A stretch of DNA of 64,000 nucleotides from Prevotella lacticifex (GCF_019973375.1 NZ_BPTV01000001.1:682001-746000); one strand, 5' to 3'; shown: positions 43,585-53,771, counted from the stretch's first letter. Notes: a model not told the origin generated them from the letters alone. Translations and numbers: made by a program.

Positions 43585-46500
43585 ATGGTAAAAAGGTTAA
43601 CAATGCTTTTAGCAGGCATCTTCCTCTTGGTGGGGGGGACGTTTGCACAGACTCACGTCTCAGGTAATGTTACGAGCAGTGCCGACGGTGAGCCTGTCAT
43701 CGGCGCATCTGTTGTCGTCGTCGGCACGAATGTCGGCGCCGTTACTGATGTCGACGGTAATTTTGAATTCACCATACCGCAGGGTGGCGGCAACAAGGTT
43801 ACGGTGTCGTATATCGGTATGGAGTCACAGACCCTTCAGGCACGTCAGAACATGAAGGTCGTGCTGAAGTCGAACCAGCAGAACCTCGACGAGGTGATGG
43901 TTGTGGCTTATGGAACAGCAAAGAAATCGGCATACACCGGTGCCGCATCTGAAATCAAGGCCGACAAGATTGAGAATCGTCTTACATCTAACGTCTCCCA
44001 GGTTCTTACCGGTACCATGGCTGGTGTGCAGAGCTATCAGACTAACGGCCAGCCGGGAACGAGCGCTACAATTCGCATACGTGGTATCAGCTCCATCAAC
44101 GGTGTGACATCACCGCTGTATGTCGTCGACGGTGTGCCTTACGACGGTGATCTGAGTGCGCTGAACCCTAATGATATTGCCAAGATGACAGTCCTGAAGG
44201 ACGCCGTCTCTACATCACTGTACGGTTCAAGAGGTGCCAACGGTGTCGTGATGATTACCACTAAGCAGGGACAGCAGGGAAAAGCCCGTATCACTGTCGA
44301 CGCCAAGTGGGGTGCCAACAGCCGCGAGGTGCCGAACTATGACGTTATCGGCAAACCCGGTACTTACTATGAGAAGCTCTACGAGACCCTCTACAACGGA
44401 TATACTCTCAACAACCACATGAGCGCTGACGCTGCATGGCAGTTAGCCAACAAGAACCTCACTGCGCAGACGGGTTACCAGATCTATACCCTTCCGCAGG
44501 GACAGATGCTCATCGGACGCGACGGAAAGCTCAACCCGCTGGCAACACTCGGATACAGCGACGGAAAGAACTACTACATCCCTGACGACTGGGAGGACCA
44601 GACGTTCAAGACAACTTTCCGTCAGGAATATAACATCAACGTCAGTGGCGCCTCCGACAAGCTCAACTACTACGCTTCATTCGGCTACCTCGACGACGAC
44701 GGTACCATCAAGGGCTCAGGCTTCAAGCGCTACAACACGCGTACCAATGTAGAGTATAAAGCCCGGAAGTGGCTGACTATCGGCAGTAATGTCGCCTTCA
44801 CCCACACTAACAGCTATTCGCCTGACGACCAGACATCTGATGATGCCTCTTCGTCAATGAACGCATTCTATATTGCCAACAACATTGCGCCTATCTATCC
44901 TATATTCGTACGCGACGCACAGGGCAATATTTTGTTTGACTCAACGACAGGAAAGAAGATTTACGACTACGGCGACGGAGCCGTGGCTGGCAACACCCGT
45001 AACTTCATGTCGATGTCTAACCCTCTGAGCGACCTGCAGTATAATACAAACGAATATCTTATGGATATCGTCGACGGAAACTGGTTCGCAAAGGCTGACC
45101 TTACTCACGGATTCTCAGTGACGGCACGTCTCGGACTGCATGTCGACAATACACGTCTGCATTCCTCAACTAACCCGAAGTATGGACAGACGGCAAGCTA
45201 TGGCGGTGAGAACATGCAGATGGAACTGCATCAGAGCGCACTGACACACCAGTACCTGCTCAACTACAATAACTCTTTCGGAAAGAATAACCTCAACCTC
45301 ACAGCAGGTTTCGAAGGCTATCGCTACAAGTTAGAAGAGTTCTATGCCGACGGTCAGAACCTGTACAAGATGGGCGACTACACTGTGGGCAACACCATCG
45401 ACCAGCGCCGCGGTTCGGGTCTTGCTCATGAATACAACACTGCCGGCTTCTTCTTCAACGGAACATATAACTGGGATGAGCGTTACTTCGTCAATTTAGG
45501 CTATCGCCGCGACGGTACATCGGCGTTCTCAAAGGATAACCGCTGGGGTAACTTCTTCTCTCTCGGACTCGGATGGAACATGAAGAAGGAAAGTTGGCTG
45601 AGAGATGTCGACTGGATAGACCTGCTGAAGATTCGTGGGTCGTTCGGACAGACGGGTAACGACAACCATGCCTCAAGCGCTAATTATTATTCATTCTACG
45701 CATACGAGGATATGTATAAAATGACCGGTGCTGACGGTGTATTCTCCGACGGCGCTCTGGCATACAAGGGTAATCCTGACTTGAAATGGGAAAAGACAAA
45801 CGCACTGGACTTCGGTGTTGACTACAGCTTCTGGAAGGGACGCCTGACCGGTTCTCTCGACTATTACTTCCGTGCTACCAGCAACCTGCTCGACTACAAG
45901 CATGTGGCTGCGAGCAACGGTTACAGTTCTATACCTGTCAACATGGGAACGGTGCAGAACTACGGACTTGAGTTCGAGGCCAACTACGGCATCATCCGTA
46001 CAAAGGACTTCAAGTGGGATGCATCGCTCAATATGACATTCCAGAAGAACAATATCTATAAGCTCTCAAGCGATTATGAAAACGGACAGTACATCAACGG
46101 CAGCCGCATATACAAGGAGGGACAGAGCATTTACAACCTCTACCTCGTGCACTATGAGGGCGTTGACCCGAAGACCGGTGAGGCTCTCTATACCGGAGTG
46201 AAAGTCGACGACAAGAAGCAGCCGGTGAAGGACGAGAACGGCAATTACATCTATGAGTCGACAACCGACTGGACAAACGCATACAACTATGCGCGCCGCT
46301 CCACAAAATCACTGTTGCCTGACATGTTCGGTGGTTTTGGCACTTCTCTTGAATGGAAAGGCTTCGACTTCTCCATACAGACAAGCTTCCAGCTTGGCGG
46401 TGATATCTTCGACTCCGGATACCAGACACTTATGGACACTGGCAACGGTTTCACTGCCGGACGGAACTGGCACAAGGATATCCTGAAGTCGTGGACACCT

Positions 46501-46806
46501 ACGAACACCAACACCGACGTACCGCGCGCCGATGCCGTGGACAACTATGCCAACTCTACCAGCGACAGATTCCTCATCAGCTCGGATTATTTCTCAATAG
46601 ACAATATCACCTTGGGCTACACTCTGCCTAAGACATTTACAGCAAAGATCGGAATCGAGGGACTGAGACTGTACTTCGCTGCTGACAACGTGGCTTTGTT
46701 CTCTGCACGCCAGGGACTCGACCCACGCTTGGGAATAGTTAGCGCGTCAACAAGCTTCTACACATCCCGCCGCTCTATCACCGGCGGTCTGAAGTTGACT
46801 TTCTAA
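43585..46806 (+). CDS. SusC-family TonB-dependent outer-membrane transporter, locus 1
   Basis: A 1073-residue SusC/RagA protein. Signal peptide (MVKRLTMLLAGIFLLVGGTFA) and a CarboxypepD_reg-like domain at about 22-100 (VTSSADGEPVIGASVVVVGT) come first. Next are the TonB box region DEVMVVAYGT, a plug domain (IRIRGISSINGVTSPLYVVD) and a C-terminal barrel ending GGLKLTF. It works with the SusD lipoprotein as a pedal-bin importer of oligosaccharides or peptides. Odd point: codons for the VGG of the signal peptide include an uninterrupted run of seven G (43632-43638), in frame here, so a one-base slip would switch the gene off. Confidence 0.95.
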   Translation: MVKRLTMLLAGIFLLVGGTFAQTHVSGNVTSSADGEPVIGASVVVVGTNVGAVTDVDGNFEFTIPQGGGNKVTVSYIGMESQTLQARQNMKVVLKSNQQNLDEVMVVAYGTAKKSAYTGAASEIKADKIENRLTSNVSQVLTGTMAGVQSYQTNGQPGTSATIRIRGISSINGVTSPLYVVDGVPYDGDLSALNPNDIAKMTVLKDAVSTSLYGSRGANGVVMITTKQGQQGKARITVDAKWGANSREVPNYDVIGKPGTYYEKLYETLYNGYTLNNHMSADAAWQLANKNLTAQTGYQIYTLPQGQMLIGRDGKLNPLATLGYSDGKNYYIPDDWEDQTFKTTFRQEYNINVSGASDKLNYYASFGYLDDDGTIKGSGFKRYNTRTNVEYKARKWLTIGSNVAFTHTNSYSPDDQTSDDASSSMNAFYIANNIAPIYPIFVRDAQGNILFDSTTGKKIYDYGDGAVAGNTRNFMSMSNPLSDLQYNTNEYLMDIVDGNWFAKADLTHGFSVTARLGLHVDNTRLHSSTNPKYGQTASYGGENMQMELHQSALTHQYLLNYNNSFGKNNLNLTAGFEGYRYKLEEFYADGQNLYKMGDYTVGNTIDQRRGSGLAHEYNTAGFFFNGTYNWDERYFVNLGYRRDGTSAFSKDNRWGNFFSLGLGWNMKKESWLRDVDWIDLLKIRGSFGQTGNDNHASSANYYSFYAYEDMYKMTGADGVFSDGALAYKGNPDLKWEKTNALDFGVDYSFWKGRLTGSLDYYFRATSNLLDYKHVAASNGYSSIPVNMGTVQNYGLEFEANYGIIRTKDFKWDASLNMTFQKNNIYKLSSDYENGQYINGSRIYKEGQSIYNLYLVHYEGVDPKTGEALYTGVKVDDKKQPVKDENGNYIYESTTDWTNAYNYARRSTKSLLPDMFGGFGTSLEWKGFDFSIQTSFQLGGDIFDSGYQTLMDTGNGFTAGRNWHKDILKSWTPTNTNTDVPRADAVDNYANSTSDRFLISSDYFSIDNITLGYTLPKTFTAKIGIEGLRLYFAADNVALFSARQGLDPRLGIVSASTSFYTSRRSITGGLKLTF

Positions 46807-46827
46807 TCATATAATGACAATAACAAT

Positions 46828-48438
46828 ATGAAAATAACGAAATATATATTAATGGGACTTTCGGTGGTGGCCTTTTCGAGCTGCCTTGACACTGAGCCTT
46901 TAGGTGATGTCGTCACCTCCGACCAGAAGTCTACTGCCGTAGAGCAGAATCCGGAACGTCTGTCGGCGGCTGTATCGGCAATAACATCCAATTTCTATCA
47001 GTATTCTGCTATTTGGTCTGAGGATGATAATCAGCAGAACGATTTCGGTTATCCTGCTATCATGATGATTCTCGACAGCCGTGGCACTGACATGGTATGT
47101 CATAATGTGGGATATAACTGGTTCCGTCAGGCTCTCTCTTATACCGACAACAGAAGCACATCGGCTGATACACGTGAGATATGGAGCACGTTATACAACC
47201 AGATTTATACTTGTAATGCTGTGACGGCAACCGTTGATTCGGCAACAACCGACGCAACGCTGCAATATGACCTCGGTCAGGCTCTCGCCGTCCGTGCATT
47301 CGATTATTTCACCCTTGCACAGCTCTATCAGAAGACATACAGCCAGGTTGACCCGGCATCAGTCTCAGGTGTGCCAATCATCACGGAGAAGAATTCTAAT
47401 GATGTGGCTACGGCTGGTTGCCCACGCGGAACACTGAAGCAGACCTACGATCAGATCCTCTCCGACCTCGACCGCGCTATCGATGCCCTTGATAAGAGTG
47501 AGAGCAACGGAGTGGCACGCCCCGACAAGAGATATGTCAGCTCGGCTGTCGCTCATGGATTACGTGCACGTGTCTATCTCGTGATGAACAAATGGAGTGA
47601 GGCAGAGAAGGATGCCGACTACGCTATTCAAAACGGAGGCGCTACACCGAAATCGGTAGCTGAGGCAAGTGTGCCTTCTTTCAACAGCATGAGTGAGAAC
47701 GACTGGCTGTGGGGCATCAAGACCTCTGAGACCGACCGTGCGGTCACAACCGGTATCTGTAACTTCCCGTCGATGATGGGCTCGCTCAGCTATGGCTACG
47801 TGTCAGGTACAGGTGGAGTTGTCAGTAAGAGAATCAACCTGAAACTCTATGACAAGATATCTGCTACTGATGCACGAAAGAACTGGTTCCTCAATGGCAA
47901 CGGCGTCGGCGCAACGCTGACCGCTGAGCAGCAGAACTATGCTACGTCTAACGGACTGCTGCCGTACACGCAGGTGAAGTACGCACCTTATAAGGGATCT
48001 GTCGGCACGTCTACCAACTCTTCCGACATTCCTCTCATGCGTGTTGAGGAGATGTATCTGATAAAGGCTGAGGCTCAGGCTATGGCCGGTGACCCTGCTG
48101 CCGGTGCTGCTACTCTGACCTCTTTCGTCAGAACATATCGTGATCCTGAGTTTACCCTCTCTGCAACATCGGCAGCCGACGTTCAGAAAGCTGTATATCT
48201 GCAGAGGCGCATAGAACTCTGGGGCGAGGGATTCTCTTACCTCGACAATCTGCGTCTGAATACGGGCATCGACCGTCGTGGAGGCGGATATGATACTAAT
48301 GACGTGTTCAATATCCCGGCAGGTGATCCTATTCTGCTGTTCCAGATACCGGAGAGTGAGTATGAGTACAACAAGCAGATTACATCGGCCGAACAGAACA
48401 CACCGGGCTCAGTGCCTACAGCTGTTCCGGATGAGTAA
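46828..48438 (+). CDS. SusD/RagB-family surface lipoprotein, locus 1
   Basis: A 536-residue lipoprotein that lids the SusC barrel and binds the substrate outside the cell. The lipobox is AFSSC with Cys19, followed by LDTEPLGD, typical of SusD. TPR-like helices hold most of the chain, including YLVMNKWSEAEKDADYAI and the family segment LMRVEEMYLIKAEAQ with a WGEGFSYLDNLR motif near the end. It lies 21 bases after susC. Confidence 0.93.
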   Translation: MKITKYILMGLSVVAFSSCLDTEPLGDVVTSDQKSTAVEQNPERLSAAVSAITSNFYQYSAIWSEDDNQQNDFGYPAIMMILDSRGTDMVCHNVGYNWFRQALSYTDNRSTSADTREIWSTLYNQIYTCNAVTATVDSATTDATLQYDLGQALAVRAFDYFTLAQLYQKTYSQVDPASVSGVPIITEKNSNDVATAGCPRGTLKQTYDQILSDLDRAIDALDKSESNGVARPDKRYVSSAVAHGLRARVYLVMNKWSEAEKDADYAIQNGGATPKSVAEASVPSFNSMSENDWLWGIKTSETDRAVTTGICNFPSMMGSLSYGYVSGTGGVVSKRINLKLYDKISATDARKNWFLNGNGVGATLTAEQQNYATSNGLLPYTQVKYAPYKGSVGTSTNSSDIPLMRVEEMYLIKAEAQAMAGDPAAGAATLTSFVRTYRDPEFTLSATSAADVQKAVYLQRRIELWGEGFSYLDNLRLNTGIDRRGGGYDTNDVFNIPAGDPILLFQIPESEYEYNKQITSAEQNTPGSVPTAVPDE

Positions 48439-48466
48439 TCATTATTTTTAATTAGAATTTACGACA

Positions 48467-49297
48467 ATGAAAAATATATTCAGAAAATTCACGCCCATGC
48501 TCATGGCTGCTCTCGCTGTAGTAGCCTTGGCCGGTTGTGCTGCCGACGATGAGGATTTCACTCCGGGAACCGCCGACAATGGGGCTTATCTCTATGCCAG
48601 TTCGACTAATGTGACTTACGGTCCTGATGACCAGCAGGTGCTGAAGATTAATGTAGGACGTATGGACTCGACAACTGAACAGACATTCAATCTTTCGGGT
48701 GACAACGATGCCTTTCAGGTTCCATCGACAGTCAGTTTCGCAGCAGGTCAGACAAGCAAAGAGGTTGACATCCCATTCTCTTTGCAGATCGGTGAGTCGC
48801 AGACTGTTGATATCGCACTGCCTTCAGACCAGAAGAGCAAATATGGTGTCGATACTCTCCGTGTGACGGTATTGCGTGACTATAACTGGACTTCAGCAGG
48901 CAGCGGTATGTTCATCGAGAATACATTCACCGGCGACTCAGGCACGGTAGCCGTGGAGCATGCTGAAAGAACGGAAATCTATCGTCTGGTACAGCCGCTG
49001 AAGAAGATGCTCGGTGTGACCCCCAACCTGCAGTTCACCATGGACGCAAAGGGTAATGTAGGGTTCGACAATGGATTATTTGATTTCTTCGCCGGCTCCA
49101 GCAAAAATCAGGGACTTGACTATATGTACTACGATTCAGACAATTATCCTGATAATTGCTCATTCACCAACAACAATGGTGTTCTTGAACTGACTTTCTT
49201 TGTCAGTGATGGTTCAAAATTGTATTCAGGTGGCGATTTCATCTTTAAGTGGACGAAGGGATATCCTGCCCAGAGCAGCTTTACAGAGGATAAATAA
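48467..49297 (+). CDS. SusE-position surface lipoprotein with beta-sandwich domain
   Basis: A 276-residue lipoprotein: signal peptide and lipobox LAGC (Cys24) followed by acidic AADDED, which resembles the Bacteroidetes lipoprotein export signal for the outer surface. Residues ~30-135 look like a Calx-beta-type sandwich (VSFAAGQTSKEVDIPF), and the rest is a second beta-rich domain. It is in the place of SusE/SusF-type glycan-binding lipoproteins. No hydrolase accompanies this SusCD locus. Confidence 0.75.
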   Translation: MKNIFRKFTPMLMAALAVVALAGCAADDEDFTPGTADNGAYLYASSTNVTYGPDDQQVLKINVGRMDSTTEQTFNLSGDNDAFQVPSTVSFAAGQTSKEVDIPFSLQIGESQTVDIALPSDQKSKYGVDTLRVTVLRDYNWTSAGSGMFIENTFTGDSGTVAVEHAERTEIYRLVQPLKKMLGVTPNLQFTMDAKGNVGFDNGLFDFFAGSSKNQGLDYMYYDSDNYPDNCSFTNNNGVLELTFFVSDGSKLYSGGDFIFKWTKGYPAQSSFTEDK

Positions 49298-49310
49298 AAA
49301 TAACGCATAG

Positions 49311-49343
49311 AAAGCCCCGCCATAAATGTGGCGGGGCTTTTTC
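49311..49343 (+). terminator. Terminator of SusCD locus 1
   Basis: AAAGCCCCGCCA-taaatg-TGGCGGGGCTTT followed by TTCTCG: a perfect 12-bp stem 13 bases after the last stop codon. Confidence 0.9.
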
Positions 49344-49370
49344 TCGCTTTGCTATTGGTCTTAATGTTTC

Positions 49371-49396
49371 CTATAGCGTACTATAACTTCTATAAA
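49371..49396. repeat. CTATAG array, short decayed copy 4
   Basis: CTATAGCGTACTATAACTTC and TATAAAA: about three 9-11 base units, again just after a terminator. Confidence 0.5.
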
Positions 49397-49417
49397 ACAA
49401 GACTTGCAGACAAAAAT

Positions 49418-49448
49418 AAGCCCATTGGCCATCATGACCAATGGGCTT
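49418..49448 (-). terminator. Terminator for the leftward small peptide and surface protein genes
   Basis: AAGCCCATTGG and CCAATGGGCTT form an 11-bp stem with a 9-base loop. On the reverse strand ATTTTTG follows, so it ends transcripts coming from the right. Confidence 0.8.
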
Positions 49449-49502
49449 CTATATAATAATGTATAGGGCTGTCATTCGTTGGCACCGTGCCAATGAATGA
49501 TA

Positions 49503-49694
49503 TTACTCTTGCTCCTCAGTATCTTCGGGGTCCCAGATGTTGTGCTTGGCACCAATGCCTTCCGGGTTTACGATGTTCTCACTGCTGAAAGTTATGGTGG
49601 CTTTATCTTGTCCTACTATTCCGCTGGCTGCGAGAATTGAGCAGTCTTCGGCGATGGCCTTAATGCGTATGGCTGGTTTGATATATTTCTTCAT
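49503..49694 (-). CDS. 63-residue peptide of unknown function (KKYIKPAIRIK type)
   Basis: A small protein starting MKKYIKPAIRIKAIAEDCSI, then LAASGIVG, with an acidic tail DPEDTEEQE. Short proteins that open with MKKYxKP and carry a small-residue pair near residue 23-25 are frequent in Prevotella and Bacteroides, often next to surface or export genes. Their role is not established. The LAASG stretch recalls leader-peptide cleavage sites, but no processing enzyme is nearby. It starts 47 bases after the surface-protein stop and shares its strand. Confidence 0.65.
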   Translation of the reverse strand: MKKYIKPAIRIKAIAEDCSILAASGIVGQDKATITFSSENIVNPEGIGAKHNIWDPEDTEEQE

Positions 49695-49741
49695 GATTTT
49701 GTTCGTTTTATTTGTTATTGTTTTATGGATTAAATTGCCGG

Positions 49742-51813
49742 TTATTTGTTGATGAACTTCCGCCCGTTCTTGATGACCACTCCCTTGTAGCTGCTGTTAA
49801 CACGCTGTCCTGCAAGGTTGTACATCGGCGCATTGCTGTCGGCTGTGGCCTCGCTGCTGATGCTGCTGATGCCTGTTGTGGCTCCACCGAAGGAGATGTT
49901 CAGCTTGCCGTTTGCTGTTGCCTCGAGATAGGCCTTTCCTGCCGGGATAGTGACACCTTCGGCAACCTTTGCGAAGCTCTGCTGGCCTTTGATGAGAGCA
50001 TAGGTGTTGTCGCCGGCGGTGACAGCGCTTGTGGCTGCCTTGAAGATATTGCTTGCGTAGAGGGATGCGTCGGCAGTACCTCCGACGGTGAGGGTCTTGG
50101 CACCTGTAACTGCGCTGTAGAGGATGACACCGGTGTTGGCAGGAATGACCTTGGTGTCCACTCTGTTGAGGGTCACGGTGTTGGCGTCGTTGGCTGTGGC
50201 AATATAGATGATGACATCTTCAGGGACAGTCACTGTCGATGTGCTGCAGAAAGAGGTGAGGCTGGATGTTGCGTCAACCTCTGCGCTAACATTGTTTACT
50301 CGTTTAATGACGACATAGTCGAAATCCTCTGACTGATTGGTCTTCTTTGCATCTTTTTGATCGTTCGCACCGTTAATGAACAAATCGGACGTAGAGCTGT
50401 CGAGGGTGAACTCGGTGCTGCTCTCACCTTTCTTTGTAGACTGAATGGATACTATAGGGTCGTCGGATGCGTGGCGGAGACCTAAGCTGCGACCATGAAC
50501 ACCTGTGAATACGACATCGAAACTGTATCTTCCAGCCTCTAAGGTGCCGACAGAGATACCGCGGTTGCGGGCGTTCTGGCCTTTTACGTGGCCGTCGTAA
50601 CCGTTGGAGTAATTGTAATTGACTATGTTGTTGGACTCGTTTGCCTCGCCTTCGTTGAAGAAAACGATGTCGTTGTCGGCAGTGTTGTATTCGACGGTCT
50701 TGTCGATGGTCTCGCCGTCGGTGAATGTTCCCGACTCGCCGAACGTTGTTGCGTCGGTCTTGTAGTACACTCCGTCGCTGCCCTTGGCGTAGATTGGGAA
50801 AGCGTATGACCAGACAGCCTCGTGGTCGTCGGTCTCGGTTAGCGTCGTTGATGTCGTCGTTGCAGTGCCGTTAATGTTCTTCGTAACGTTGAGGGTGGCT
50901 GTGTACGGCTTGCGGACAGGCACGTTGAGGATATTGTCGGTGGCTTTGATGGTCATCGATGGTACCTCCGTGCTTTCAAGAATATACTTCGTTCCGTCGA
51001 CGTCAATGGCTTTCTCGGCAGATACCGTTGCGCCTATAATATTATTACCGGTGACGGTCTTCAGAGTGTTGCCGCCGTTGGTGTAGTTGATTGTGTATGG
51101 AACGGTGGTGACGGCTTGTGCCTCTTCGGTAATCTTTATTGATTGTAAAGCAACAAATACTTTGTATTTAGCACGATATGCGCCTACTTCCACTTTGTCA
51201 AATGTAGCAGATGCACTGAGGGCTGTCGGCTCACTAAGAGTGAAACTTGCTGCTTTTGTGCCTCCAACATTGCCCGTTAAAGTGAGCGCATTCAGTGTGT
51301 TAGAGGCTGTGTTGATTTCTATGTGAATTGTCCATAAGTCACCACCGCGGTTAATGTTTTTCTTGTTACAGTTGGATATAGGGTAAGAAGTTCCATTGAT
51401 AATAACCTCGCCATTTTGATTAATCTGGTCTGATTTAATCTCTATGTCGCTGCCAATCTTCATGTATCCATAATTGCCAGCGGATTGAGCGTTTACAAGA
51501 TTGTCATAGACAAGGTCGAAAGTTTGGATGCTGTTTGCTGTGTGATCGAATGTGAGGACACCGCTGCGACTGCCGTTACCGGTGCCATATAGACCATGGG
51601 CAGGGTCAATGGTCATTGTACCGATCCAAACGTTTTTTGCAGTGCCTTTTGCTTTAACGTCGTCGTTCGACCAGGCTGAGATGTTGTTGGCAGCATCAGC
51701 TGTTAGCGCGCGGCCATAGACAACTGTGCTCTCGGCATAGGCATTGCCCCCCCAACGCACAAAAGCGCTGCTAAGGTAGCAAGTCCTGTTTTTAAGTAAT
51801 GATTTAATTTCAT
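49742..51813 (-). pseudogene. Large surface protein with signal peptide out of frame at a G7 tract
   Basis: The main frame (51760 down to 49742) codes for a ~670-residue beta-rich surface protein ending PMYNLAGQRVNSSYKGVVIK and FINK, a Prevotella type IX-like tail. It has no start codon of its own except a GTG inside the tract region. A good signal peptide begins with the ATG at 51813 (MKLNHYLKTGLATLAALLCV) in another frame. The two frames meet at seven G (C7 at 51747-51753 on the plus strand). One extra G would read ...LLCVGGGNAYA-ES..., a normal cleavage site. As given, the ATG frame stops at codon 37. It may be a phase-variable gene caught in the off state, a true pseudogene, or a sequencing error. 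Confidence 0.75.
51747..51753 (-). other. Seven-G tract in signal-peptide codons
   Basis: Seven G in a row on the coding strand, at about codon 21 of the gene starting at 51813. Homopolymer runs of this kind can slip during replication. An eighth G restores the reading frame. Confidence 0.7.
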
Positions 51814-51922
51814 AATTACTGATGTTGGTAAAAATTAGGTTTTGCGTATCTTTTGTATTCGTATGGGTCCAGTTAGCTTTCTATTTGTTTAGCAGACCGT
51901 TTACTTCATTGCTTAGCGTCGG

Positions 51923-51953
51923 CAAAAATACAAACAAATGACTAATCGTGCAA
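51923..51953 (-). promoter_or_regulatory. Promoter of the frameshifted surface protein gene
   Basis: Reverse strand: TTG (51953-51951), 20 bases, TATTTTTG (51930-51923). It lies 110 bases ahead of the ATG at 51813, supporting that ATG and not the GTG at 51760 as the start. Confidence 0.8.
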
Positions 51954-52565
51954 TAGGGAAATTGATTTGAATCAAAAATCAAGGTCTTTTTATCAAAATC
52001 TCGCATTTGTGAAGTTACGCGCGCCCCCGTTCTGTGTAGCAATTGTGGTATTAATCAACATTACCTTCGTGTTGCCGATAGGCGGGGAATGGACGTTGCA
52101 TAGTGGTTTCCGCATATCATGCTCTTACCTGTTTCCCCTGCCCGCTGCCGGTACGTCCCTACGGCGGATGTGTGCTGCCCATCGTGAATGTGTGCCGGCT
52201 TACTACACAATCGGTGGATTGGTACTCCACGGTACATGGGCGGACCTGGAAAAAAAGAACATAATGGAAAACCTATACCTGTAGACTTGGGGACCGTCGG
52301 TGAGATTGTGAACGGAGAGTTTGTAGAGAAGTCATATACAAGAAAGAAAAGCCTTGGATATGAAGGATAATGGTGAGGTGACGCTGTGCGACAAGTTCGG
52401 CAAAGGGCTGCTCCACCAGTCACGCAAAGTTCATACTGCCAGTTAAAATACACCGACACGCATGTCTGTAGGCGGCTGGAAATTAGGAAGTGGTTACTTT
52501 CGTTAAGTTTAAACATAAAGCCGTGATTTTTTCGACAAAGGTCGGAAAAACATGGCTCATGTGAA
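51954..52565. other. Gene-poor stretch with repeat and coding remnants
   Basis: No intact gene is convincing. At 52138-52184 CCCGCTG, CCCTACGG and GTGTGCTGC repeat the flanks of the REP-like hairpin at 19083 without its core. At 52236-52370 a 44-codon plus-strand frame (MGGPGKKEHNGKPIPVDLGT...) looks coding, and a second overlapping frame continues it (from ATG at about 52359, MKDNGEVTLCDKFGKG...). Together they could be one decayed or frameshifted gene; I do not recognise it. Confidence 0.3.
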
Positions 52566-53771
52566 CTACCCATGAGCTAAAGACTCATGGGCTTCGGGTT
52601 TCACAGAGAAACGGCCTTCCAAAAGGTTGGTGCTTACTTTCTCTCCACCCGTGTAATCGACAGTTCCTGCCGATGTTTGGTTTAATCCGATACGAAGAAT
52701 ATTAATAGCAGCATTTACATCACGATTATGATGAGTATGACAAATAGGACATTCCCACTCGCGGACGGACAGGTTTTTCGTCTCTTTGTTGACATACCCA
52801 CAGACATTACAAGTCTGCGAGGATGGGAAGAATCTGTCTATCTTCACCACATTCTTGCCGTTCCATTCTGCCTTATAGGTGAGCATGGCAACGAAGCTTC
52901 CCCAGCTTGCATCGGTGATGGACTTGGCGAGGTGATGATTCTTCTCCATACCCTTAACGTTCAAGTCCTCAATGCAAATGGTATCGTATCTTTGGATAAG
53001 AGAATGAGAACACTTTTGCAGATAGTCGGCACGGCAGTTCGCGATCTTTTCGTGAAGTCTGGCAACTTTGAGTCTTTGGTTTTCAAACCCTCTGCTGCCT
53101 TTATTCTTTCGGGAAAGGTGATGCTGCGCCCTTGCAAGTTTTCTCTCGTATTTTCTTGTGTATCGGTTATTCTTGAATATCTCTCCTTCGGAAGTGACAA
53201 GCAAGTCCTTCAGCCCCATGTCTATGCCGACAGCCCTACCTGTCTTTTCAAGCGGAGTGGCGTATGCTTCTTCTGTGAATACGGAAACGAAATATTTTCC
53301 GCTCGGTGTTTTGGAAATAGCCACCTTGCCGATTTCGCCTTTTATCTCACGGTGTACACGGCACTTGATGCCCTCTTTGAATTTGGGTATGAAAAGCCTT
53401 CCGTCCACAATAGAAGCGAATTGAGGAACGGTGAAACTGTTCTTGGAGTGCTTGGATTTGAAGGCTGGAAATTTAGCTCGCTTCTGAAAGAAATTAGTAT
53501 AGGCTACCTCAAGACTACGGATGGCGAACTGCAAGGTTTGAGAGTTTACTTCTTTGAGCCATGCGGTCGCTTCCTGCTTCTTCATTGCGGTAAGCGTTCT
53601 GGCTTGGGCATAATAGTTATCACTCTTGCCCGTGAGCCTATACTGCTCCTTACGTTGATTGAGAAAGTAATTGTACACAAAGCGGGTGCAGCCGAAATGC
53701 TTTGCCAGCAAAATGGCTTGCTCCTTGTTAGGATACAATCGGAACTTATATGTCCTATTAATCTTTCTCAT
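52566..53771 (-). CDS. tnpB: TnpB, RNA-guided nuclease of an IS605 element
   Basis: TnpB is the ancestor-type of Cas12: it binds a guide RNA made from the element's right end and cuts matching DNA next to a short motif. The 401-residue protein has an N-terminal [15 protein letters not shown], and the RuvC triad is complete: Asp184 (GIDMG), Glu268 (IEDLN) and Asp351 (NRDVNAA). A zinc finger lies at Cys321, Cys324, Cys341 and Cys344. I used the ATG at 53771; 31 extra codons upstream run into the divergent promoter zone. The last residues (AHESLAHG) are encoded by the element's end hairpin. Confidence 0.93.
   Translation of the reverse strand: MRKINRTYKFRLYPNKEQAILLAKHFGCTRFVYNYFLNQRKEQYRLTGKSDNYYAQARTLTAMKKQEATAWLKEVNSQTLQFAIRSLEVAYTNFFQKRAKFPAFKSKHSKNSFTVPQFASIVDGRLFIPKFKEGIKCRVHREIKGEIGKVAISKTPSGKYFVSVFTEEAYATPLEKTGRAVGIDMGLKDLLVTSEGEIFKNNRYTRKYERKLARAQHHLSRKNKGSRGFENQRLKVARLHEKIANCRADYLQKCSHSLIQRYDTICIEDLNVKGMEKNHHLAKSITDASWGSFVAMLTYKAEWNGKNVVKIDRFFPSSQTCNVCGYVNKETKNLSVREWECPICHTHHNRDVNAAINILRIGLNQTSAGTVDYTGGEKVSTNLLEGRFSVKPEAHESLAHG
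52569..52591 (-). repeat. tnpB-side end hairpin and likely guide-RNA scaffold end
   Basis: CCCATGAG-ctaaaga-CTCATGGG, a perfect 8-bp stem with 7-base loop that also codes the last TnpB residues. In the family the guide RNA ends here and its variable guide is the DNA just outside, i.e. a few bases left of about 52560 on the reverse strand. A second nearby CATGAGCC/GGCTCATG (about 52553-52560) can pair alternatively. Confidence 0.7.
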
